Assembly: GCA_034423115.1 (NCBI GenBank)
Contig: DAOUJD010000072.1
Span: 1-30,257 of the forward strand
Reading direction: 5' to 3'
DNA from: Bin87 sp034423115
Lineage (GTDB): Bacteria > Chloroflexota > Dehalococcoidia > Lucifugimonadales > UBA3495
Length of the DNA: 30,257 bases
A program made the position numbers and the translations under genes. Of this stretch, positions 22,009 through 30,257 are shown in pieces. How positions within the stretch are numbered: the stretch's first letter is position 1; every line of letters starts with the position of its first letter. The notes below the pieces were generated by a model. The model was not told where the DNA came from. It ran no database searches and saw nothing but the letters and a program-made list of their open reading frames with translations.

Positions 22009-23505
22009 ATGCGGACAGGGGCTGATTACAAAGAGAGCTTGCGCGACGGGCGCGACGTATGGGTCTTGGGCGAGGGGCGCGTCGACGACGTTACCACCCA
22101 TCCGGCGACGGCAGGCATGGTAAATGAATACGTTGCCTGGTACGACCGACACTTCGACCCCGATTGGCAGGATACCCTCCTCACCCCGCCTGACGCCCGC
22201 GGCGAACGCCATCCCCTCGCGCTCACTCCGCCCACGACGCCGGACGGCTTGCGCCGCATGGGAAAGCAGATCAGCGCGGTGCATTTCGTAACGGGCGGCA
22301 ACATGACCCACACTCCCGGTTACGGCGAATTGATTGCCCTGGGGTTGCAGAACGTCCTGAAACGCCTGGACAACTCCGCCGAGGAAATCGAGGCGGCTGA
22401 GGAATACCTCGATTACATATCCACCAGCGGCAGGTTCCTGACCTACGCCGGCGGCGGCCCCTTGATCGGAACGCGCCTGAAGCCGGACGAAAGCGACCGC
22501 ACGGCCCTTCGATTGGTCAGCGAAACCGCCGACGGCATCGTGATCAGCGGCAAGATCCAGATGCACACCAGCACCCCGTTCGCCGAGGACCTCCTGATCA
22601 GCACCCGCAACGACATGCCGGCCGGCAGCGGGCGGCACCTGTGGTTCATAGTGCCGGTCAACGCCCCTGGCCTGCGGGTGGTATCCCGCCGTGCCGCCGC
22701 CAGGCACAAGAACCCGTTCCTGGCGCCCTTGAGCAGCCGGTTTGATGAGCTGGATTCCATGGTGTGGATGGAGGACGTATTCATTCCCCGCTCCCGCGTC
22801 TTCACCGGCGAACCGCCGGACCGCAACCGCAAGCAATCCTTGGTCTGCTGGATGCTCTGGCACCATAGCTACGGCTGGCTCGCCAAGGCGGAACTTTCCC
22901 TGGGCATCGCCCTGGCGCTTGCTGAAATCATGGGCCTCAAGAGCAGTCCGGAGACCATCGACCAGTTGGTTGAGATGACGGTCAACGTCCAGACCACGCG
23001 CACCTGCATGGCGGCGGCGGAACTGGATCCCGAGGTGTCGGTGAGCGGTCATGCCCTGCCCAACCAGATCCACGTGGCGGCGGCCGGCGTCAACACCCTC
23101 AAGGTCCGCCAGCGCATGGGCGAGATCCTCCGTGGCCTGCCCGGCTCATCGCTGATCAACGCCCCCGCCGACACCGACTTCGCCGACCCGGTCATGGCCG
23201 CCGAACTTGAAGACGCCTTCGGCGGTGGCGGCTACACCGCGATGCAGCGGGCCGCTCTGCTGCAACTCGCCTGGGACCAGGTATCGTCAGGCCTGGACGG
23301 ACGCGAGGCAGCCTTTGAACTCCACGCCAGCGGCGGCCTGGAGTCATGGCAACGCCAGTTGGCCGCCTGGTTCGAGCGGTACAACGAGCTCGCCAACGGC
23401 GTCCAGGACTTCATCGGCGTGGACCTGCCGCCCCTGGACTTGACCAGCCTCCAGCACATCCAGGGCGTGCCGCGTCGAATGCCGCAAATAACCCCGGGCG
23501 GCTGA
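22009..23505 (+). CDS. 4-hydroxyphenylacetate 3-hydroxylase-type (HpaB/PvcC) flavin monooxygenase
   Basis: The 498-residue protein belongs to the HpaB family of FADH2-using monooxygenases that hydroxylate phenols ortho to an existing hydroxyl. The N-terminal TGADYKESLRDGRDVWVLGE with VDDVTTHPAT is the family start motif. The middle contains ADGIVISGKIQMHTSTPFAEDLLI, which contacts flavin. The C-terminal helical domain (about 280-480) has FGGGGYTAMQRAALLQLAWDQ and ELANGVQDFIGVDLPPLDL. Length fits the family. No HpaC-type flavin reductase lies in the window, so reduced FAD must come from elsewhere. It precedes a VOC protein by 143 nt on the same strand. TACAAT at 21967-21972 could be its -10 box. 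Substrate is likely aromatic, but members have diverged widely. Confidence 0.9.
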   Translation: MRTGADYKESLRDGRDVWVLGEGRVDDVTTHPATAGMVNEYVAWYDRHFDPDWQDTLLTPPDARGERHPLALTPPTTPDGLRRMGKQISAVHFVTGGNMTHTPGYGELIALGLQNVLKRLDNSAEEIEAAEEYLDYISTSGRFLTYAGGGPLIGTRLKPDESDRTALRLVSETADGIVISGKIQMHTSTPFAEDLLISTRNDMPAGSGRHLWFIVPVNAPGLRVVSRRAAARHKNPFLAPLSSRFDELDSMVWMEDVFIPRSRVFTGEPPDRNRKQSLVCWMLWHHSYGWLAKAELSLGIALALAEIMGLKSSPETIDQLVEMTVNVQTTRTCMAAAELDPEVSVSGHALPNQIHVAAAGVNTLKVRQRMGEILRGLPGSSLINAPADTDFADPVMAAELEDAFGGGGYTAMQRAALLQLAWDQVSSGLDGREAAFELHASGGLESWQRQLAAWFERYNELANGVQDFIGVDLPPLDLTSLQHIQGVPRRMPQITPGG

Positions 23506-23648
23506 ACCGTAGGCGCGTGAACCCACGTTGAGGATGCGCACAGCGCAGTCTCGGGACCATCCCAGGTTCGCCATCATTTTCCGTGTCGACATCGCGGCTC
23601 GGAAAAAGGCATAATGGCTGCTCAAAAGACGCATCGGAGGAGTTGATC

Positions 23649-24203
23649 ATGCCAGCGAAAGTTACCGGACTCGGCCACATAGGATTCTACGTTCAAGACC
23701 TCGACCTGATGATGGACTTCTATGGCAATTTCATGGGCATGAAGCTGACCAAGGTCGGACCGCTTGGCGCCTTTTACAGCGCGGATCCTGAGGCGTGTGA
23801 TCACGAGATTGCCCTGATCAACGGGCGGCCTTCCCTTGAGGATCCCAAATGGATCCAGCAGATCTCCATGCGCGTGGAGTCGCTGGACGATCTCCGCGAC
23901 TTCAAGCGGCGCGTCGTGGAGCGCGGTTACCAGATGGACCGCATTGTGTCCCATGCCAGCGCTATCGGCATGTACTTCCGCGACCCTGAAAACAATCCCA
24001 CCGAGGTGTTCTGGCTCACTGGCCATACCTCCTGGGCCCAGGTCGGCATCCCAATCGACATCGACCAGCCCGACGAGGATGTCATGGCTGACGTTCTGCG
24101 TTCCTACGAAGCGGTCAAAGACGTCGCAATGGGCACGCCGGCCAACTCGGAAACCGTGGACGCAATCCGCGAATTGACCGCCGACGCGGTTGGCAGCAGA
24201 TAA
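23649..24203 (+). CDS. VOC-family protein (catechol dioxygenase-like)
   Basis: The 184-residue protein starts at ATG 23649, preceded by CGGAGGAG (7 nt spacing); the frame open from 23583 is too long. The vicinal-oxygen-chelate fold is shown by VTGLGHIGFYVQDLDLMMDF (His10) and by the closing SAIGMYFRDPENNPTEVFW (Glu119). His102 precedes that strand, as does the active-site His of extradiol dioxygenases. The middle metal-ligand position, normally His in an HIA motif, reads WIQQISMRVES here, so Gln71 probably replaces it. That makes a ring-cleavage role uncertain, since glyoxalase- or isomerase-type chemistry also uses Gln. A polar C-terminal extension of about 50 residues follows. It may be cotranscribed with the HpaB-type gene. 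A good terminator lies at 24338. Confidence 0.85.
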   Translation: MPAKVTGLGHIGFYVQDLDLMMDFYGNFMGMKLTKVGPLGAFYSADPEACDHEIALINGRPSLEDPKWIQQISMRVESLDDLRDFKRRVVERGYQMDRIVSHASAIGMYFRDPENNPTEVFWLTGHTSWAQVGIPIDIDQPDEDVMADVLRSYEAVKDVAMGTPANSETVDAIRELTADAVGSR

Positions 24204-24337
24204 GCGCTTGCAATACTTGCACATTCCGCACACCTCAAAGGCCCGAACGATGGCAACACGGGCGGCTTACCTGCATTTCAGGGCGAGGTTGACCGCCAAA
24301 ACGTAAAGCCGTTTGCAGCTGCCGAAAGGCGTGTTGA

Positions 24338-24382
24338 GGGCACGGGGAACCGTAGATCGGTCCCGCGTGCCCTTTGCTTTTG
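24338..24382 (+). terminator. Intrinsic terminator downstream of the VOC gene
   Basis: GGGCACG with inner GGGAACCG pairs with CGGTCCC and CGTGCCC (24338-24372), followed by TTTGCTTTT. It ends the unit containing the VOC gene, 135 nt past its stop. Confidence 0.75.
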
Positions 24383-24549
24383 TCTCAGGCCCTTCGCGGT
24401 CCCATTGCTTCCCCACTGACCACGAGCCAATTACCAATGCTCTGATGGGCCTCGCCGAAACAGGGGACGGATTGCAGTGTTGTTAACCACCTGTCGATAA
24501 CTATTCGTCAAATAACTCCTGACAATAACTGAAAGATGCATCATACGCC

Positions 24550-24578
24550 TTGACGGTAGCGGAAATCGCCGTTATTCT
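24550..24578 (+). promoter_or_regulatory. Promoter candidate for the solute-binding protein genes
   Basis: TTGACG (24550-24555), a 17-nt spacer and TATTCT (24573-24578). It lies in a locally AT-rich stretch (24480-24620) that separates two gene blocks and holds no gene. It would give a leader of about 255 nt before the start at 24842. The open frame starting at 24616 has no ribosome binding site and overlaps the lipoprotein gene, so it is not taken as real. Confidence 0.55.
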
Positions 24579-24841
24579 GTCCGATATGATCTATTTCATA
24601 CGGCGATAAGGATTATTGGCACGAAAAACTATCCGTTCAGTCCCCTACGTGCCGTTTTACCGGCATCCTATAGCTCCGCTGTCTGATTCTCAGGCTGACA
24701 TCAGCCTCATCGTGGTTGGGATTACGCGCATCACTGGCAATCCCCTGACCGGGTTGCTGCCGAAAGAAGCCGCCGGCAGCGTGAAGTTCCCAACCTGTAT
24801 CGAATGTCGGGAATGGTCTATGGCGAATAGGAGGTACGGAC

Positions 24842-26677
24842 ATGGAACTCCGAATGACATTTTCAAAGTTGCTGATACTCGTAAGTTTGCTTCTCCTCGT
24901 TTCGTCGATTATTGCTTGCGGTGGGACGGCGGCAGAGCAGGAAGCGAGCCAACAACCCGCTGCACCGGCCGCTGAGTCTGCCCAACCGGCTCAGCCCTCC
25001 GGGCAAACCGGTCAATCCGCATCGACCGCGCCCGCCGCCTCGCCGGCCACTACACCATCTGACGCCAGCGCCCCGGCACCCACCGCCACAACTCAGGCGG
25101 CCGCGATGCCCTCGGGATCCGTCGAGGCCAAGGTGGACCGCCTGCGCATCGGCTTCACCGTTCCGCCCAAGGAAACCAATCTCCCCTGGACCGGGCCGCG
25201 CAGCCTGCTGACGCAACTCAGCCCGATGGTTGAAACCCTGCTGGACATCGACCCCGATACCGGCGAATACCTACCGATGCTGGCGACGCGCTGGGAAATG
25301 GCGCCCGATGGCATGAGTTGGACCGTGGATCTGCGGGAAGGTGTGGTGTTTCACTCCGACTTCGGCGGGTTCGATGCCAAGGACGTGGCGCACACCAGGG
25401 AACTCCTGGGACCCCAGGAAGGCAACCTGAACACGTTCCGCGATGTCTGGGCCAACAAGGTCGAATCGGTAGAGGTGGTGGATGATTACACAGTGATCTT
25501 CAGGTTGAGCAAGCCGGATCCCAACCTGGATTTCTTCCTCTCCCTCAGTGGCGATCTGGTCATGCTGAGCAAGAATCAATGGGAACAGGTGGGCCAGGAG
25601 GGATTGGAACGAAGCCTGGTGGGCACCGGCCCATACCAGTACCTGGAACGCGAGGTTGGTCAATCCATCGTTTATGAGCGCGTGCCCTATGAACACTGGC
25701 GGATTCCCAGGCCGGATTTCGCCGAGATGGAGCAGGTTTGGGCGCCGGAGTCGGCCACCCGGCTGGCCATGCTGTTGACCGAGGAGGCCCACATGGCCGA
25801 GTTGCCACGGGACGTACTGGCCCAGGCCGTCTCGGAAAACATGGAGATTACCCAGAGCGGGCTGGGCGCGATCATGACCTGGATCGTCATGGGAGGCCAG
25901 TACTACACGGCCGGCGACGAAGCCTATGATCCATCCGTGCCCTTTGCGGCTCCTGGTGAAGAAGGCCGTTTGGTGCGTCAAGCTCTGAACAAAGCGATCA
26001 ATCGAGACGACATCAACGAGTTCATATTCCGGCAAGGCGGCACCCCTATGCTGGTCCATGGCTTCCATCCCACACTGCCGGGCTGGAACCCGGAATGGGA
26101 GGCCCGCTGGGAGGAAGCGTACGGCTATGACCCCGAAGCAGCCAGGGAACTCCTGTCGGAAGCGGGTTACCCCGACGGTTTCAAGTTGAATCTGTACGGC
26201 TCTCACACTCTTCCCGGCGTTCCGGAGCTTCCGGACATCGCTGAGGCGGTGAGTATATTCTGGACCGAAATCGGAATCGATGTGGAAATCATCAGCCTGG
26301 AATTTTCGGCTATTCGACCCCAATACCGCACCAAGCAGTTCCAGGGATTTGTCGCTCCTTTCCGCACCGTCCGTCGCCCCTTGCAGGAGCAGATTCGCCT
26401 CGTCAACGCCACGGATGCCGGCGTGCTGCACCAGTACGAATCCGATTCGCTGCAGGAGAAATGGGACAAGCTCACGGTAACCCTGGATCCGGACGAGCGG
26501 GACCGCCTGATCCGGGAAATGGGTAACGAAAAGTTCGACAATTTCGAAGCCATTCCCCTCCTGTGGATTTTCTACCAGCTGGCTATCAACCCCGACATCA
26601 TTGCCGAGTACAAGTTCTCCGGTACGGCCGCCAGCAACTTCAGCCACTTGGAAACCATCAAGGCCGTTCCCCAGTAG
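24842..26677 (+). CDS. Family-5 extracellular solute-binding lipoprotein, copy 1
   Basis: The 611-residue lipoprotein has a hydrophobic signal (KLLILVSLLLLVSS), a lipobox ending IIAC and then a long Ala/Pro/Gln/Thr linker to about residue 95. The mature part matches SBP_bac_5 (DppA/OppA/NikA type). It has MVETLLDIDPDTGEYLPMLA, then ATRWEMAPDGMSWTVDLREG with FDAKDVAHTREL, the lobe-spanning VGTGPYQYLEREVGQSIVYE, and RLVRQALNKAINRDDINEFI near residues 378-397. It would bind a peptide, nickel or other small solute outside the membrane and deliver it to an ABC permease, but no permease or ATPase gene is in the window. AGGAGG lies 7 nt before the ATG. A close paralogue follows after 111 nt. Confidence 0.92.
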   Translation: MELRMTFSKLLILVSLLLLVSSIIACGGTAAEQEASQQPAAPAAESAQPAQPSGQTGQSASTAPAASPATTPSDASAPAPTATTQAAAMPSGSVEAKVDRLRIGFTVPPKETNLPWTGPRSLLTQLSPMVETLLDIDPDTGEYLPMLATRWEMAPDGMSWTVDLREGVVFHSDFGGFDAKDVAHTRELLGPQEGNLNTFRDVWANKVESVEVVDDYTVIFRLSKPDPNLDFFLSLSGDLVMLSKNQWEQVGQEGLERSLVGTGPYQYLEREVGQSIVYERVPYEHWRIPRPDFAEMEQVWAPESATRLAMLLTEEAHMAELPRDVLAQAVSENMEITQSGLGAIMTWIVMGGQYYTAGDEAYDPSVPFAAPGEEGRLVRQALNKAINRDDINEFIFRQGGTPMLVHGFHPTLPGWNPEWEARWEEAYGYDPEAARELLSEAGYPDGFKLNLYGSHTLPGVPELPDIAEAVSIFWTEIGIDVEIISLEFSAIRPQYRTKQFQGFVAPFRTVRRPLQEQIRLVNATDAGVLHQYESDSLQEKWDKLTVTLDPDERDRLIREMGNEKFDNFEAIPLLWIFYQLAINPDIIAEYKFSGTAASNFSHLETIKAVPQ

Positions 26678-26788
26678 AGGATCCGTTGGCGTACCCGTAA
26701 TCCGGAAGGGCGGAGAGTTAATTGCGCGAAAAAAAGGAATTTGTGAGCGTGGCGCCGCGCTCAACCATTTAGTCGGATTGGAGGAAAT

Positions 26789-28597
26789 ATGATCCTGTTG
26801 AAGCCGTTTCACCTGTTGAGGTTGACGCCCTTCGCCGTCGTGGCAGTTGTGCTTGCGTTGGTTGCCGCCTGCGATACGGCGGAACCGGCGGCCGCTCCGC
26901 CCACGGAGGTGCCGTCGTCGACGTCCTCGGATGCCCCTCCCGCGCCTACCACGGCGGTCGTCCAGGCCACTGCCGCCCCGGCGGCGCCTACGGTCGCGCC
27001 CACGGCGATGCCTCAACCCGCCGCGGCCGAAACTGGCCCGGTCGAAGCCAAGGTCGAGCGGCTGGTGATCGCCTTCACCCAACCGACGCATGAGACCAAC
27101 ATACCCTGGTTCGGCGCTCGGACCATGCTGTCCCAGTTCAATCCCGTGCAGGAGACCCTGATCGACCTGGACCCCGAGACGGGCGAATTCGCTCCGAACC
27201 TGGCTACCAACTGGAGCATGAGCGCAGACGGCAAATCTTGGACGCTTGATCTGCGCGAAGATGTCCCGTTCCACTTTGATTTCGGCGAGTTCACCGCCGA
27301 GGACGTGGCGCACACCCGCGCGCTAATGGGCCAGGAGGACGGCGTCAACACCTTGAACGGCATGTGGCGCGAAACGGTGTACACGGTCGAAATCGTCGAT
27401 GATCACACTGTGGTGTTTCAACTCACTGCCGCCGAACCCGACCTGGACTTCGCACTGTCCATCGGCGGCGACCTGTTGATGATGAGCAAAGCCCACTGGG
27501 ATCAAGAAGGAGAGGAGGGCCTCGAAGATCGCATCGTCGGCACCGCGCCATACCAGTACGTTGAACGCGAGGTGGGCCAGTCGATCCTGTTCGAACGGGT
27601 GCCATACGACCACTGGAGGGAGGGCCGCCCGGATTTCCCTGAAATGCAGCAGGTTTTCGCTCCTGAAGCGGCCACGCGCCTCGCCATGCTGCTCACCGAG
27701 GAGGCGCACGTGGCCGTTCTACCTCGCGAGGGACTGGCTCAAGCCGCCAGCGGTGGCATGGAAATCGTGAACAGTGGCATCGGCGGCACGCACACCATGT
27801 TCCTCTTCGGTGGTCTGTACTACATCACCGGCGACGAGGCATACGACCCGTCCATCCCTTGGGCAGCCCCGGGCGAAAAGGGCAGGATGGTCCGCCAAGC
27901 CCTGAACAAAGCCGTGGACCGGGACGAGATCAACGAGTTCATATTCAAAGGGGGCGGCGCGCCATACCGGGTCGTTGACTACCATCCCACGCTCCCCGGA
28001 TTCAATCCGGAATGGGATGAACGCTGGGAGGAGATGTACGGCTTCGATCCCGAGAGGGCCATGGAACTCTTGGCTGAAGCCGGCTACCCGGACGGGTTCC
28101 CCATGAAGATTTACGGCGCGCACACGCTGCCGGGCGTCCCCGAACTTCCGGACGTGTCCGAAGCCATCAGCATATATTTCACTGAGATAGGCATCGATGT
28201 GGAGATCGTCAGCGTCGAATTCAGCGTGGTGCGCAACCAGTTCCGTAACAAATTGGACAAGGAATTCCTCTACCCCCTGCGGAGCAGTCGCCGACCGTTA
28301 CAGCAGCAAATTCGCGTCCACAACCTGCCCGCTCCGCTGGGAGTCGGTCATTTCTACGAAAGCGACTTCATCGTCGAGAAATATGAGGAGTTGACGCAAA
28401 ACCTGGACCCAACAGAACGGGACCGCATCTTCCGCGAAATCGGCGACCACAAGTTTGACAATTTCGCCTCGATGCCGCTCCACTGGCTATTCATTCAGGT
28501 CGCGGTCAACCCCGAAATCGTGGCCGAGTACAAGTTCACGGGCACTGCCGGCTGGAACTTCAGCCACATGGAGACCATCAAAGCCGTGCCCAAGTAG
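26789..28597 (+). CDS. Family-5 extracellular solute-binding lipoprotein, copy 2
   Basis: The 602-residue paralogue of the preceding gene shares most residues along its whole mature length, for example EREVGQSI, ERVPY, ATRLAMLLTEEAH, RQALNKA and NEFIF. The signal peptide ends in a lipobox (LALVAAC) and the Ala/Pro/Thr linker differs in sequence from copy 1. The binding-pocket region differs in places: LYYITGDEAYDPSIPWAAPG here against QYYTAGDEAYDPSVPFAAPG in copy 1. The two may thus have related but distinct ligands. GGAGG lies 6 nt before the ATG. A hairpin follows its stop. The two genes are probably cotranscribed; the 111-nt gap has no terminator. Tandem duplication is the simplest origin. 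Confidence 0.92.
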   Translation: MILLKPFHLLRLTPFAVVAVVLALVAACDTAEPAAAPPTEVPSSTSSDAPPAPTTAVVQATAAPAAPTVAPTAMPQPAAAETGPVEAKVERLVIAFTQPTHETNIPWFGARTMLSQFNPVQETLIDLDPETGEFAPNLATNWSMSADGKSWTLDLREDVPFHFDFGEFTAEDVAHTRALMGQEDGVNTLNGMWRETVYTVEIVDDHTVVFQLTAAEPDLDFALSIGGDLLMMSKAHWDQEGEEGLEDRIVGTAPYQYVEREVGQSILFERVPYDHWREGRPDFPEMQQVFAPEAATRLAMLLTEEAHVAVLPREGLAQAASGGMEIVNSGIGGTHTMFLFGGLYYITGDEAYDPSIPWAAPGEKGRMVRQALNKAVDRDEINEFIFKGGGAPYRVVDYHPTLPGFNPEWDERWEEMYGFDPERAMELLAEAGYPDGFPMKIYGAHTLPGVPELPDVSEAISIYFTEIGIDVEIVSVEFSVVRNQFRNKLDKEFLYPLRSSRRPLQQQIRVHNLPAPLGVGHFYESDFIVEKYEELTQNLDPTERDRIFREIGDHKFDNFASMPLHWLFIQVAVNPEIVAEYKFTGTAGWNFSHMETIKAVPK

Positions 28598-28620
28598 TCG
28601 CATTGGTTGCAATCCCAATC

Positions 28621-28661
28621 CTTTGGAGGCGCCACCCGTGGTCTGGGCACCGCCTCCAAAG
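28621..28661 (+). terminator. Hairpin after the second solute-binding protein gene
   Basis: CTTTGGAGGCG (28621-28631) and CGCCTCCAAAG (28651-28661) form 11-bp perfect arms around a 19-nt loop, 23 nt past the stop. No T-run follows, so it may act with Rho or as a 3' stabiliser. Confidence 0.6.
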
Positions 28662-29239
28662 ATAATCGAGTGCTCCAAATATCCGCACCCGTCGCATGGG
28701 TCAACCGCCGCGTCCGCCGCAAACGAATCATCCGACGCACCAACGCTCACCATCATACAAGCGTATCGGAGCGCCAGGTGCAAGTGCGGCAAGAGGTTCC
28801 TGAAACGCAACGGCGACTAGCATTTCCATGCTCGCGACCCTCCGGCTCGATCCCCGAACGGTCAGGCGCCTCCGCGCAAGGTACCCCGCCGATCGTGCGG
28901 ACTCAGCGGCGAATCCTTCCGTACCTCACGATCCCCGGCTGTTGCACTGCAATCGCGGCCTTCAGGAATTGGCTCACAGGCCGAAAATGGCGGCACCTTA
29001 ATGGGATTTTATGTAACCTCAATGATTCCGTTGTTGGCAACAAACGCGATATCCGCAGTCCCAAAACGGCGGTTATTGCTCAACCCAGCGAAATCATGGG
29101 CCGATGGAAGGGAACGGTGATTGCAATAATATCGGGTATCTTACCGAGTCGTGGGGTGAGATATTCTACTCAAAGCTCTACGCGTGATGCTGTAAACAGA
29201 TGTGAGATGCCGGCGATTTGTCCGGCAATTGTCTGGCGA
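28662..29239. other. Gene-poor region between transporter genes and recombinase scar
   Basis: No supported gene. A plus-strand frame ending at 28820 closes with AYRSARCKCGKRFLKRNGD, which resembles the end of a zinc-ribbon protein, but it lacks a start outside the preceding gene and hairpin. A small dyad, GCCGG/CCGGC, at about 29209-29227 lies just past the recombinase stop. No tRNA or attachment-site core was recognised. Confidence 0.3.
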
Positions 29240-29629
29240 TCACGCGGCTCTCATCAGCTTCGAGAAGGCCTCCGCCGCGCGGTGCCATTCCGAAAGACAG
29301 TTAGCGTAGACCGACAGCGTGATGGCCGCGCTGGATTGTCCCAGCCTCTCCGCCACCACGGCGGGGTCGATTCCCGACTGCAGCAGCGTGGAGGCGTGGA
29401 AATGCCGTAGACCGTGGAGCGTGATTTCAGGACAGCCGGCTCTCTTGGTCATACTTTCTACCACACGCGCCATGACCGTTGGAAGATGCCACGCGTCAAC
29501 TCCTTGTCGGAGAAAGACGACGGGGTCGGCTCCATCCCCAGTGCGCTCACAGTTTCGATTCGCCTGGCGCGGTGACTTCGGCAGCTCCACCATCGTGTCT
29601 TTGTCGATGTCGATGCTCCCCCTCTGCTC
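29240..29629 (-). pseudogene. Truncated tyrosine recombinase/integrase (C-terminal part)
   Basis: The minus-strand frame ends with a recombinase catalytic C-terminus: ITLHGLRHFHASTLLQSGID, then VVAERLGQSSAAITLSVYAN. It supplies the HxLRH box (His and Arg), the LG-x-SS box and the nucleophile Tyr in SVYANCL. The histidine of the usual LGH box is Gln here. Upstream, SIDIDKDTMVELPKSPRQAN is the beta-strand region that normally carries the catalytic Lys. Between it and DPVVFLRQGVDAWHLP about 20-25 residues (the R-x-I-x-LP strand) appear missing. The N-terminal domain and first catalytic Arg are absent. The frame is closed by TAA at 29630-29632, exactly where transposase-like sequence begins. It is a remnant of an integrated mobile element. 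Confidence 0.75.
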
Positions 29630-30257
29630 TTATGAGGCGGACGCCCTGGCTGCCCATCGCCCCCAGGTGCTGGTGGCGGACGCGCCTCAGGCGGACTCGA
29701 CCTGCTCCATTGCTGCCAATCCCTCCGCCAGCCGGTCACTCTCATCGCCCATTTACGTTTGGACGCCGCTCTGTACGCGCCAGCGCCGACTCGTCAGCCG
29801 GGTCAGAGTGGCCGGCCAGCACTAAAAGGCCCGAGGCGACCCTCGCTGAAAACTCTCATGGATCTGACCGATGTACCGTGGATCGTCGCCGCTTTCTCTT
29901 GGTACGACGGCACCACCCGCACCGTGTAACTTACCTCCCAGACCGCCGTCTGGTACCGTTCGGGTAAGTCGGCGGTGACCATCCGCTGGGTACTGGTCCG
30001 AGATACCGAGGATACCTTCGATCCCTAGGCCCTCCTCTGCACCGACCCAATCGTAGACCCTGCCCAGATCCTGGAGTGGTTTGTCCTACGATGGTCCGCC
30101 TCTGGCGGAAAGTCACCTTTCAGGAAGCGAGCACTCATCTGGGCATGGAAACCCAACGCCAGTGGTCCGACTTGGCCATCGCTCGCACCACGCCCATCCT
30201 GCTGGGCCTCTTCTCCTGGACCACCCTGGCCGCCCACTCGTTGCAGCAACATCATCC
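29630..30257 (+). pseudogene. Decayed second copy of the IS transposase (partial, runs off the window)
   Basis: The nucleotide sequence matches the transposase gene at 674-2035 from about base 1230 to 1840, for example CTCCATTGCTGCCA, ACGGCACCACCCGCA, CTGGAGTGGTTTGT and GCCAGTGGTCCGAC. It has lost the 5' half and the left end. It contains in-frame stops (TAA at 29927-29929, TAG at 30026-30028) and an indel near 30090 that shifts the frame. It therefore cannot encode transposase, though an intact copy could act on any surviving ends. It begins at the broken end of the recombinase remnant, so insertion or rearrangement joined the two. Confidence 0.85.

Noticed and set aside
24616..24975. Plus-strand frame starting MARKTIRSVPYVPFYRHP
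   Set aside because: It overlaps the start of the lipoprotein gene in another frame, has no ribosome binding site and no protein-like pattern after residue 60.
25271..27313. 680-codon minus-strand open frame opposite the solute-binding proteins
   Set aside because: Antisense shadow spanning two real genes and their gap, with Arg/Gly/His-biased composition.
28820..28900. Possible tRNA T-arm-like sequence (GGCTCGATCCC) near the recombinase remnant
   Set aside because: No matching acceptor, D or anticodon arms could be drawn on either strand.

Overview
The window is a GC-rich bacterial chromosome segment. Its gene content (many flavin- and nicotinamide-dependent oxidoreductases, family-5 solute-binding lipoproteins with long Ala/Pro/Thr linkers, a DUF5679-like small protein, a short-chain dehydrogenase, an amidase and an HpaB-type hydroxylase) suggests a Chloroflexota organism, possibly of the SAR202/Dehalococcoidia type. 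This is an inference from family composition; the window contains no rRNA, tRNA or other phylogenetic marker.

Layout. Positions 1-7350 are an accessory region rich in broken genes. They hold the terminus of what looks like an IS21-type element and a complete IS (596-2051) inserted in a gene for a small secreted Pro/Thr-rich protein. After these come a coiled-coil gene coupled by an ATGA overlap to a 50-residue membrane protein, two tiny genes (a four-Cys protein and a Cys-less DUF5679-like protein) and a DUF418 membrane protein. An Excalibur-domain remnant, one intact and one truncated stand-alone response regulator, and a frameshifted membrane protein follow. Positions 7515-24203 are a largely intact catabolic region: a GatC-like protein with an amidase, an aldo/keto reductase, a GMC oxidoreductase, a Gfo/Idh/MocA dehydrogenase and an SDR. 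Then comes a minus-strand block (SLC13-type permease with TrkA-C domains, DAO-type FAD oxidase, MetE-C-like methyltransferase, MFS carrier), a luciferase-like monooxygenase, an HpaB-type hydroxylase and a VOC protein. Positions 24842-28597 carry two tandem paralogous peptide/nickel-type solute-binding lipoproteins with no permease genes. The right edge (29240-30257) is a scar: a truncated tyrosine recombinase abutting a decayed second copy of the same IS transposase.

How the genes may work together. The middle of the window looks like uptake and oxidative breakdown of small organic acids, amines, amides and aromatic compounds. The permease, oxidase and methyltransferase are closely spaced (25 and 62 nt gaps) and probably cotranscribed; they could form a route that imports, oxidises and demethylates one substrate. 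HpaB and the VOC protein could hydroxylate and then act on an aromatic ring. These pathway assignments are inferences from families and gene order.

The most unusual features are a 260-nt dispersed repeat present at two places, one copy being the leader of a small gene whose cassette is bracketed by 22-nt direct repeats taken from a terminator hairpin; a reading frame that is restored exactly when the IS and one target duplication are removed; a DUF5679-like protein that has lost its cysteines; and a strong 21-nt palindrome upstream of the truncated response regulator.
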